In this document: in pieces, positions 1 through 5,995 of the stretch
Numbering within the stretch: the first letter of the stretch is position 1
Layout of the letters: each line of letters begins with the position of its first letter
DNA from: an uncultured Prevotella sp.
GTDB lineage: Bacteria; Bacteroidota; Bacteroidia; Bacteroidales; Bacteroidaceae
Direction: 5' to 3'
DNA: 6,692 bases
NCBI GenBank assembly: GCA_946625715.1
Contig: CAMOTK010000110.1
Location: 1-6,692, forward strand
The notes under the pieces: model-generated
What the model saw: only the letters and a program-made list of their open reading frames with translations
What the model was told of the DNA's origin: nothing
Database searches by the model: none
Position numbers and translations under genes: made by a program

Positions 1-17
1 AAAAAAATGTAATCATA

Positions 18-49
18 ATTACTAATTACTCATTACTAATTACTAATTA
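18..49. repeat. 7-bp tandem repeat abutting the hutU start
   Basis: Four head-to-tail copies of ATTACTA (the second reads ATTACTC) cover 18-45, followed by a partial ATTA at 46-49. The array ends four bases before the hutU start codon, so it occupies the position where a ribosome binding site would lie. Only A and T runs separate it from the ATG and no Shine-Dalgarno sequence is present, as is common in Bacteroidetes leaders. Short arrays of this kind can change copy number by slippage. Any effect here would be on leader length or structure, not on the reading frame. Confidence 0.8.
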
Positions 50-53
50 AAAA

Positions 54-2054
54 ATGAAAGATTTCCGCAAAGAACTACAAGAGGGCATCCCTGCCGTTCT
101 GCCCGAGATGCCGGCATACGATACCACCATCAACCACGCCCCCAAGCGCAAGGACATTCTCACCCCTGAGCAGAAGCAGCTGGCAGTGCGCAACGCCCTG
201 CGCTACTTCCCCAAAGAGATGCACGCCCAGCTGGCACCGGAGTTTGCCGAGGAGCTGAAGAAGTACGGCCGCATCTACATGTATCGGCTGCGCCCCACCT
301 ACCCCATGTATGCACGCCCCATCGACGAGTATCCGCATCAGAGCGAGCAGGCTGCGGCCATCATGATGATGATTCAGAACAACCTCGACCCGCGCGTGGC
401 TCAGCATCCCCACGAGCTCATCACCTATGGTGGCAACGGCGCCGTGTTCCAGAACTGGGCACAATACAGGCTGGTGATGAAGTACCTCTCTGAGATGACC
501 GACGAGCAGACGCTCGTCATGTACTCCGGCCATCCGCTCGGTCTCTTCCCCTCGCACAAGAACGCTCCGCGCGTGGTGGTCACCAACGGCATGGTCATAC
601 CCAACTACTCGAAGCCCGACGACTGGGAGCGCGACAACGCCCTCGGCGTCTCGCAGTACGGCCAGATGACGGCCGGCTCCTACATGTACATCGGTCCGCA
701 GGGCATCGTCCACGGCACCACCATCACCGTGCTCAACGCCAAGCGCCTGCACTCCATGGCCGGCGACAAGCGCTCCACGCTCTTCGTCACGGCTGGTCTT
801 GGCGGCATGTCGGGCGCTCAGCCTAAGGCTGGCAACATTGCCGGCGTGGTGAGCGTCACGGCCGAAATCAATCCTCTGGCCGCACGCAAGCGCTTCGAGC
901 AAGGCTGGGTAGACGAACTGCACGAGAGTCTCGACGAGCTGATTCCCGCCATCCGCAAGGCCGTGAGCGAGAAGCGCGTGGTGTCGATGGCCTATGTGGG
1001 CAACGTCGTAGACCTTTGGGAGCGCCTGGCCGACGAGGACATCGTCGTAGACCTGGGCAGCGACCAGACCTCGCTGCACAACCCGTGGGCAGGCGGCTAC
1101 TATCCCGTGGGCTACTCGCTCGAAGAGTCGCAGCGCATGATGGCCGACGAGCCCGAGCGCTTCAAAGAGGCCGTGCAAGCCTCGCTGCGCCGACAGGTGG
1201 CTGCCATCAACCGGCTGGCCGCACGCGGCATGTACTTCTTTGACTACGGCAACGCCTTCCTCTTGGAGTCGAGCCGCGCAGGTGCCGACATCATGGCCGC
1301 CGACGGCCACGGCTTCCGCTACCCCAGCTACGTGCAGGACATCATGGGTCCGCTGTTCTTCGACTACGGCTTCGGCCCCTTCCGCTGGGTGTGCGCCTCG
1401 GGCGACCCCAAGGACCTGGAGACCAGCGACCGTCTGGCCGCCGAGGTGCTTGAGGAGATGAGCCACCACGTGACCGACGACATCCGCGGCCAGCTGCTCG
1501 ACAACCTGCACTGGATTCGCGAGGCAGGCCCCAACAAGCTCGTCGTGGGCTCGCAGGCACGCATTCTCTATGCCGACGCCGAGGGCCGCACGAAGATTGC
1601 GCTGGCCTTCAACGATGCCATCCGCCGCGGCGAAATCTCGCGCCCCATCGTCTTAGGCCGCGACCACCACGACGTGTCAGGCACCGACTCGCCCTTCCGC
1701 GAAACCAGCAACATCTACGACGGCTCGCAGTTCTGCGCCGATATGGCCGTGCAGAACGTCATCGGCGACGCATTCCGCGGCGCCACCTGGGTGAGCATCC
1801 ACAACGGCGGTGGCGTTGGCTGGGGCGAAGTCATCAACGGTGGCTTCGGCATGGTCATCGACGGTTCTGAAGAGGCCGAGCGCCGCATCCGCCAGATGCT
1901 GTTCTGGGACGTGAACAACGGCATTGCCCGCCGCTCGTGGGCCCGCAACAGCGGTTCGATGGACGCCATCGAGCGCGAGATGGCCCGCACGCCCGAACTG
2001 AAGGTCACGATGCCCAACCTCGTCGACGACGCCCTGATTGAGTCACTCTTCTGA
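54..2054 (+). CDS. hutU: Urocanate hydratase (urocanase), long form
   Basis: This cytoplasmic enzyme adds water to urocanate to give 4-imidazolone-5-propionate, the second step of histidine degradation, using tightly bound NAD+ as an electrophile. The 666-residue product is complete. Family blocks visible in order are YGGNG (125-129), the QYGQMTAGS stretch continuing to GPQGIVHG (201-221), the glycine-rich Rossmann segment TAGLGGMSGAQ (246-256), GSDQTSLHNP (335-344), FDYGN (396-400), GFGPFRW (439-445), GRDHHDVSGTDSPFRE (535-550) and NGGGVGWGEV (584-593). The length exceeds the usual 550-560 residues of the proteobacterial enzyme and matches the roughly 670-residue form found in Bacteroidetes and animals. 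Where the short form has the conserved RICW cysteine, this protein reads RILY (503-506). The ATG at 54 follows an A-run and gives a family-like N-terminus. The gene ends 29 bases before a strong terminator. Its codons are strongly biased to C or G in third position, suggesting good expression. Confidence 0.97.
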   Translation: MKDFRKELQEGIPAVLPEMPAYDTTINHAPKRKDILTPEQKQLAVRNALRYFPKEMHAQLAPEFAEELKKYGRIYMYRLRPTYPMYARPIDEYPHQSEQAAAIMMMIQNNLDPRVAQHPHELITYGGNGAVFQNWAQYRLVMKYLSEMTDEQTLVMYSGHPLGLFPSHKNAPRVVVTNGMVIPNYSKPDDWERDNALGVSQYGQMTAGSYMYIGPQGIVHGTTITVLNAKRLHSMAGDKRSTLFVTAGLGGMSGAQPKAGNIAGVVSVTAEINPLAARKRFEQGWVDELHESLDELIPAIRKAVSEKRVVSMAYVGNVVDLWERLADEDIVVDLGSDQTSLHNPWAGGYYPVGYSLEESQRMMADEPERFKEAVQASLRRQVAAINRLAARGMYFFDYGNAFLLESSRAGADIMAADGHGFRYPSYVQDIMGPLFFDYGFGPFRWVCASGDPKDLETSDRLAAEVLEEMSHHVTDDIRGQLLDNLHWIREAGPNKLVVGSQARILYADAEGRTKIALAFNDAIRRGEISRPIVLGRDHHDVSGTDSPFRETSNIYDGSQFCADMAVQNVIGDAFRGATWVSIHNGGGVGWGEVINGGFGMVIDGSEEAERRIRQMLFWDVNNGIARRSWARNSGSMDAIEREMARTPELKVTMPNLVDDALIESLF

Positions 2055-2083
2055 ACTGATTCAGAAAAGGAAATAACTATAGT

Positions 2084-2122
2084 TTATCCCAAATCGTCAT
2101 GACCGATTTGGGATAATTTTTT
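2084..2122 (+). terminator. Intrinsic terminator after hutU
   Basis: A perfect 13-bp stem pairs TTATCCCAAATCG (2084-2096) with CGATTTGGGATAA (2104-2116) across the 7-base loop TCATGAC. Six T residues follow at 2117-2122. The hairpin starts 29 bases after the hutU stop codon. The opposite strand has no T-run after the stem, so termination should act mainly on rightward transcripts. It implies that hutU is the last gene of its transcript and that hutH is not simply co-transcribed. Confidence 0.9.
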
Positions 2123-2131
2123 CAATCGTAT

Positions 2132-2197
2132 ATTAACATTGTTAAAACAGTGAATTAACAGTGTTAAAACGCTGTATTAACTCTGTTAAAACGCTGT
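2132..2197. repeat. Three tandem 22-bp repeats with palindromic cores
   Basis: Three exact-length units lie at 2132-2153, 2154-2175 and 2176-2197. Each begins with A followed by the dyad TTAAC-N3-GTTAA (cores at 2133-2145, 2155-2167 and 2177-2189) and continues with AAC and a variable tail. The N3 spacers are ATT, AGT and TCT, so variation falls in the spacer while the half-sites are invariant. Units 2 and 3 also share the tail ending CGCTGT, whereas unit 1 has AGTGA. The 22-bp period is close to two helical turns, which would place the three dyads on the same face of the DNA. This is compatible with cooperative binding of a dimeric regulator, though a dispersed repeat of no regulatory role is also possible. 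Confidence 0.85.
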
Positions 2198-2282
2198 ATT
2201 GTTTTTAGTCTTTTTTTATGTTGCTTGCTGATTTTGGCTGCAAACTACAAAAAAAGAATGAAGAAAGTCTTATTTTTTGTGA

Positions 2283-2299
2283 AAGAACAGCGTGTTCTT
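2283..2299. promoter_or_regulatory. 17-bp dyad, candidate operator of hutH
   Basis: AAGAACA (2283-2289) and TGTTCTT (2293-2299) form a perfect inverted repeat around the spacer GCG. The dyad is centred at 2291, about 45 bases before the transcription start expected from the promoter at 2323-2330, and it reaches the place where the -33 element should be. This position fits an activator or repressor site better than a terminator, because no T-run follows. No regulator gene is visible in the window, so the binding protein is unknown. Confidence 0.5.
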
Positions 2300-2322
2300 A
2301 CGTTATTTTAATACATATTTAT

Positions 2323-2330
2323 TATCTTTG
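2323..2330 (+). promoter_or_regulatory. Probable hutH promoter, -7 element
   Basis: TATCTTTG matches the Bacteroidetes -7 consensus TAnnTTTG exactly. It lies 29 bases before the hutH ATG, giving a predicted leader of about 20 bases. A clear TTTG -33 element is missing at the expected 19-21 bp spacing, where the sequence reads TTACG (2298-2302). A weak -33 element next to a dyad would fit a promoter that needs an activator, which is an inference. Confidence 0.65.
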
Positions 2331-2359
2331 TAACCAAAATCAAAACAAATATTAGTTCT

Positions 2360-3838
2360 ATGACAACACACTTCATCTCGGCCGAGCATCTGACCATTGA
2401 GCGCATCGGCGAAATCATTAAAAACGGTGAGAAACTGGAACTCTCAGAAGATGCCAAGCAGCGCATTCGCCGCTGCCGCACCTATCTGGACAAGAAGATA
2501 GCCTCGAACGGCGCACCCGTCTACGGCGTGACCACGGGCTTCGGTTCGCTCTGCAACGTCTCTATCGGCAAGGACCAGCTGTCGCAACTGCAAATCAACC
2601 TCATCAAGAGCCATGCCTGCGGTGTGGGCGAGCGTGTGCCCAACGAGATTGTGAAAATCATGCTGCTGCTCAAGATTCAGAGTCTTTCCTACGGCTACTC
2701 GGGCTGTAAGCTCGACACCGTGCAGCGCCTGATGCAGTTCTTCAACAACGACATCTACCCCGTGGTCTATCGGCAGGGCTCGCTGGGCGCCTCGGGCGAC
2801 CTGGTGCCGCTGGCTCACCTGTGTCTGCCGCTCGTTGGTCTGGGCGAAGTGGAGTATCAAGGCAAAGTGATGAGCGGCGAGGAGATGTTGCGCAAGAAGC
2901 GCTGGAAGCCCATCGAGCTGGCCTCGAAAGAGGGACTGGCACTGCTCAACGGCACGCAGAACATGAGTGCCTTTGCCGTGTGGGCACTGCTCGAAGCCCA
3001 GCGCCTCTCAGAGTGGGCCGACAAGATTGCGGCCATGAGCCTCGATGCCTTCGACGGCCGCATCGAGCCGTTCACCCATGCCGTTCATGCCGTGCGCCCG
3101 CATCTGGGACAGATTGAGACGGCCAAGCGCATGCGCGAGATGCTGGAAGGCAGTCAGATTATCAACGGCATCAAAGCCCACGTGCAAGACCCCTACTCCT
3201 TCCGCTGCGTGCCGCAGGTGCACGGTGCGGTGAAGGACACCATACGCTACGTGAAGTCGGTCATCGACATCGAAATCAACTCGGCCACCGACAACCCCAC
3301 GGTTTGTCCCGACGAAGACCTGATTATCTCGGCCGGCAACTTCCACGGCGAGCCCATCGCCCTGCCCATCGACTTCCTCTCGATAGCCATGAGCGAGCTG
3401 GCCAACATCTCGGAGCGCCGCATCTACCGCCTGGTGTCGGGCACACGCGGCCTGCCCTCGTTCCTCGTGGCCAACCCTGGTGTGAACAGCGGATTCATGA
3501 TTACGCAGTACACCGCCGCCTCGTGCGTGTCGCTCAACAAGTCGCTGGCCATGCCGTCGTCGGTAGACAGCATTCCCTCGTGTCAGGACCAGGAAGACCT
3601 CGTGTCGATGGGTGCCAATGCGGCCATCAAGCTCTATAAGGTCATCTACAACACCGAGCGCGTGCTGGCCATCGAGCTGTTCAACGCCGCCCAGGCCCTC
3701 GACTTCCGTCTGCCGCTGAAGTCGAGCCCTGCCATCTGCCAGATTCACGAGGAGTTCCGCAAGGTGGTGCCCTTCATCCTGAACGACGAGCTGATGTACC
3801 CGCACATCGAGAAGGCTATCCAGTTCCTGAGAAAGTAA
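2360..3838 (+). CDS. hutH: Histidine ammonia-lyase (histidase)
   Basis: This enzyme eliminates ammonia from L-histidine to give trans-urocanate, the first step of histidine degradation, which HutU then continues. The product has 492 residues, close to the usual 500 or so. The Ala144-Ser145-Gly146 triad within GSLGASGDLVPLAHL forms the MIO electrophile. Active-site residues known from the Pseudomonas putida enzyme can be matched: Tyr55 in VYGVTTGFG, His85 in SHACG, Asn197 in LNGTQ, Tyr279 and Arg282 in QDPYSFRC, and Glu412 in DQEDLVSMG. Tyrosine and phenylalanine lyases have Gln at the Glu412 position and a different pair at the SH site, so histidine is the likely substrate. The ATG at 2360 lies in an AT-rich leader without a Shine-Dalgarno sequence. 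The gene follows its own promoter and dyad, and no terminator is visible after it. Confidence 0.95.
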   Translation: MTTHFISAEHLTIERIGEIIKNGEKLELSEDAKQRIRRCRTYLDKKIASNGAPVYGVTTGFGSLCNVSIGKDQLSQLQINLIKSHACGVGERVPNEIVKIMLLLKIQSLSYGYSGCKLDTVQRLMQFFNNDIYPVVYRQGSLGASGDLVPLAHLCLPLVGLGEVEYQGKVMSGEEMLRKKRWKPIELASKEGLALLNGTQNMSAFAVWALLEAQRLSEWADKIAAMSLDAFDGRIEPFTHAVHAVRPHLGQIETAKRMREMLEGSQIINGIKAHVQDPYSFRCVPQVHGAVKDTIRYVKSVIDIEINSATDNPTVCPDEDLIISAGNFHGEPIALPIDFLSIAMSELANISERRIYRLVSGTRGLPSFLVANPGVNSGFMITQYTAASCVSLNKSLAMPSSVDSIPSCQDQEDLVSMGANAAIKLYKVIYNTERVLAIELFNAAQALDFRLPLKSSPAICQIHEEFRKVVPFILNDELMYPHIEKAIQFLRK

Positions 3839-3881
3839 TTCTTTTCGGAGAGGAGTGGTGAAAGAAAAAAAGCAGGAATTA

Positions 3882-3913
3882 TTTGCAGAAAAGGCGAAAA
3901 AGTCGTATCTTTA
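3882..3913 (+). promoter_or_regulatory. Probable promoter of the PP2C phosphatase gene
   Basis: TTTG at 3882-3885 and TATCTTTA at 3906-3913 are separated by 20 bp. They match the Bacteroidetes -33 and -7 elements (TTTG and TAnnTTTG) with a single mismatch in the last base. The expected start point lies near 3920, leaving a leader of about 20 bases before the ATG at 3941. With no terminator after hutH, read-through from hutH is also possible. Confidence 0.7.
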
Positions 3914-3940
3914 CAGCCGAAATATAGACGACTGAAGGAA

Positions 3941-5995
3941 ATGACTTACACAAAGACGCATTGCCGCCTGCTACAAACCTTTCTGCTGACGATGACCATC
4001 GTCATGCTTCTTGTTGGTTGTAACAGCGACCAACACACCACGTCGTCCAACGATATGCTCGAAAAGGTTTCGGCCCAGAGAAACTACACCTACCTGTTGC
4101 ATCTGGCCGACAGCCTTGGCGAGGCTGGCGTCATCAGCCCGGGAGAAAGCAGCTATTGGCAAGGCTACGCCTATTACTGGATGAAGCAACGCCGCACGGC
4201 CGAATACCACTGGAAAGAGGCCATGACGCTCTGCGAGAAATCGGACAAGACCGAAGACCTTGACACCTATGCGCGGTCGGCCAGCTTCCTGGTGGGACTT
4301 CTCATTCGCTATATGGACTTCTCCAGTGTCATAAAATACTCAAAACTGGCGCTGGAGCATCTGGACCAGCATAAGCACACCAAATCCAGTGACTACACCA
4401 ACCTGCTCATCTTCTTCGGATGCAGTCAGGTCTACTTCAACGCCAACGACTCTATGGTCAACGTGGTGTTTGAGAAGGCCTACCAACGCCACATGGACCA
4501 CATCAGCAAAAACCACTCGAAAGATGCCTATCACGATGCCGTGGTGGGCCTCATCAACATGTCATACAGCTGGATTAGTGTAAAGAAATATGAGGCCGGC
4601 GCACTTTGGACGAAGCGCTTCGGCAAGCTACTCGAAGACTATAGGGCGCGCTACCCTGACGACAAGGCATACCTGGACAAGCAATGGGCCAGATACAAGA
4701 TTTTCACGGCCATTGGGTTAGAGGGCTGCCACAAGCGAAGACAAGCAGAAAGGGCGTTTAAAGACTACGAAAGAACCAACTTTTCCAACACCCTCGAAGG
4801 ACAGCTCGACGCCAGCGACTATCTGGCCATATCGGGCAAGTGGAGCATGGCTGCCAAGAAGTTGTCGAACCTCAACGAGCATCTGGCCAATGAGCAGGTA
4901 GACTTCTCGTTGGAAGACTTACAAAAATACTTGCTGAGAAGGTTCCGTGCCAATGACAAGGCCGGACAGAAGGACACTGCCAACGCTGTGGCAAAGCAGA
5001 TATGCGAGCTTTTAGACTCGGCCATCATCAGGTCGCAGCGCATAGATGCCGAGGAACAGGAGACCATCAGAGAGAAGGAAGACCAGCTTCTCTTGCAACA
5101 GAAGCGACTGACCAAAAGCCGCACCATAGGCCTGTTCTCCGCCATCTTGCTGTTGAGCATATTCTTCACCGTCTACACCATCATCCGCCATCGCTCTCAG
5201 CGCCATCTGGCACAGGCCCACAAGGAACTGAAAAAGGCATACAGCCAGCTCGAGGAAACGACCACCATCAAGGAACGCATGGAGAGCGAGCTGCGCATTG
5301 CGCGCAACATTCAGATGTCGATGGTGCCCAGTAAGTTTCCCAAGAGGCTCGATATGTTTGCCTCGATGACGCCTGCCAAGGAAGTGGGCGGCGACCTCTA
5401 CGGCTATCTGCTGCAAGACAACCAGCTCTACTTCTGCATTGGCGACGTGAGCGGCAAAGGCGTGCCGGCATCGCTGTTCATGGCACAGACCACACGACTC
5501 TTCCACACCTTGGCTTCGCAACAGATGATGCCTGCGGAGATTTGCACCCGCATGAACAAGGAACTCTCGGGAGAAGACAACGTCAACGGCATGTTCGTCA
5601 CGCTCTTCCTCGGCCTGCTCGACCTCAGCACGGGCCATCTGTCATTCTGCAACGCCGGTCATAACCCGCCCGTCATCGACGTTCGCAGCCAACATGCCGA
5701 AATGATTAGCATGGAGACGAATGCGCCCATTGGACTGTGGCCGGAACTTGAATACATTGGCGAGGAAATAGACTCTATACGCGGCCGAAGCCTGTTCCTC
5801 TACACCGACGGCCTGACCGAAGCCGAAAACAAACAGCAGGAACAGTTTGGCGACGACCGGCTGGTGGAGTTCATACGCAGCCATCAGTTCGACAATGCCC
5901 AACAGGTAGTCGCCCAACTCCAACAGGAGGTGGAAACGCATCGACAAGGCGCCGAGCCTAACGACGACCTTACGTTGTTCTGTATTTTTGCTTAG
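3941..5995 (+). CDS. Membrane-anchored TPR-like sensor with SpoIIE/RsbU-type PP2C phosphatase domain
   Basis: The product is probably a transmembrane Ser/Thr phosphatase controlled by a periplasmic sensor region. Residues 1-27 form a lipoprotein-like signal ending in the lipobox LVGC (Cys27). Residues about 40-360 are helical and TPR-like, with roughly six to seven weak repeats. A charged, coiled-coil-like stretch (about 364-394) precedes one hydrophobic helix (396-415), and a second coiled-coil-like linker (about 420-455) leads into ELRIARNIQMSMVP, the usual entry to RsbU-type domains. The catalytic domain has all expected metal-binding aspartates: Asp485 in EVGGD, Asp502 in GDVSGKG, Asp623 in YTDGLTEAEN and Asp675-Asp676 in NDDLT. 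Such phosphatases typically dephosphorylate anti-sigma-factor antagonists, but no partner gene is present here. The ATG at 3941 is supported by the signal sequence. An AAGGA just before it is too close to act as a normal Shine-Dalgarno sequence. Codon use is less biased than in the hut genes. The substrate and signal are unknown. Confidence 0.9.
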   Translation: MTYTKTHCRLLQTFLLTMTIVMLLVGCNSDQHTTSSNDMLEKVSAQRNYTYLLHLADSLGEAGVISPGESSYWQGYAYYWMKQRRTAEYHWKEAMTLCEKSDKTEDLDTYARSASFLVGLLIRYMDFSSVIKYSKLALEHLDQHKHTKSSDYTNLLIFFGCSQVYFNANDSMVNVVFEKAYQRHMDHISKNHSKDAYHDAVVGLINMSYSWISVKKYEAGALWTKRFGKLLEDYRARYPDDKAYLDKQWARYKIFTAIGLEGCHKRRQAERAFKDYERTNFSNTLEGQLDASDYLAISGKWSMAAKKLSNLNEHLANEQVDFSLEDLQKYLLRRFRANDKAGQKDTANAVAKQICELLDSAIIRSQRIDAEEQETIREKEDQLLLQQKRLTKSRTIGLFSAILLLSIFFTVYTIIRHRSQRHLAQAHKELKKAYSQLEETTTIKERMESELRIARNIQMSMVPSKFPKRLDMFASMTPAKEVGGDLYGYLLQDNQLYFCIGDVSGKGVPASLFMAQTTRLFHTLASQQMMPAEICTRMNKELSGEDNVNGMFVTLFLGLLDLSTGHLSFCNAGHNPPVIDVRSQHAEMISMETNAPIGLWPELEYIGEEIDSIRGRSLFLYTDGLTEAENKQQEQFGDDRLVEFIRSHQFDNAQQVVAQLQQEVETHRQGAEPNDDLTLFCIFA

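Larger units (their letters stand above)
2055..2359. other. AT-rich intergenic region between hutU and hutH
   Basis: This 305-base gap holds no convincing gene. From left to right it contains the hutU terminator, three tandem 22-bp repeats, an unassigned T- and A-rich stretch (about 2198-2282), a 17-bp dyad, a probable promoter and a short AT-rich leader for hutH. The density of symmetrical elements suggests that control of hutH is located here. A 5-bp hairpin, CTGAA paired with TTCAG (2051-2064), overlaps the hutU stop codon but is too weak to assign a role. Confidence 0.75.

Noticed and set aside
75..1511. A 478-codon open frame on the minus strand inside hutU.
   Set aside because: It is a shadow caused by the strong C/G third-position bias of hutU. 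Its translation is low-complexity (V, A, H, G and L rich) and resembles no family, while the plus strand encodes a complete conserved enzyme.
2132..2197. The 22-bp array read as a CRISPR array.
   Set aside because: The units are contiguous with no unique spacers and the period is too short. It is a plain tandem repeat with palindromic cores.
2258..2311. A 17-residue open frame, MKKVLFFVKEQRVLTLF, upstream of hutH that could be a leader peptide.
   Set aside because: It contains no histidine, lies upstream of the predicted promoter rather than in the mRNA leader, and has no attenuator-like hairpin after it. Chance is the simpler explanation.
3008..3805. A 265-codon open frame on the minus strand inside hutH.
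   Set aside because: It is again antisense to a conserved gene in the codon-mirrored frame, with the same biased composition and no start signal or family resemblance.
3839..3870. A TTCTTTTC / GAAAGAA pairing after hutH that might be a terminator.
   Set aside because: The stem is imperfect, consists only of A, T and a few G-C pairs, and lacks a T-run on the plus strand.
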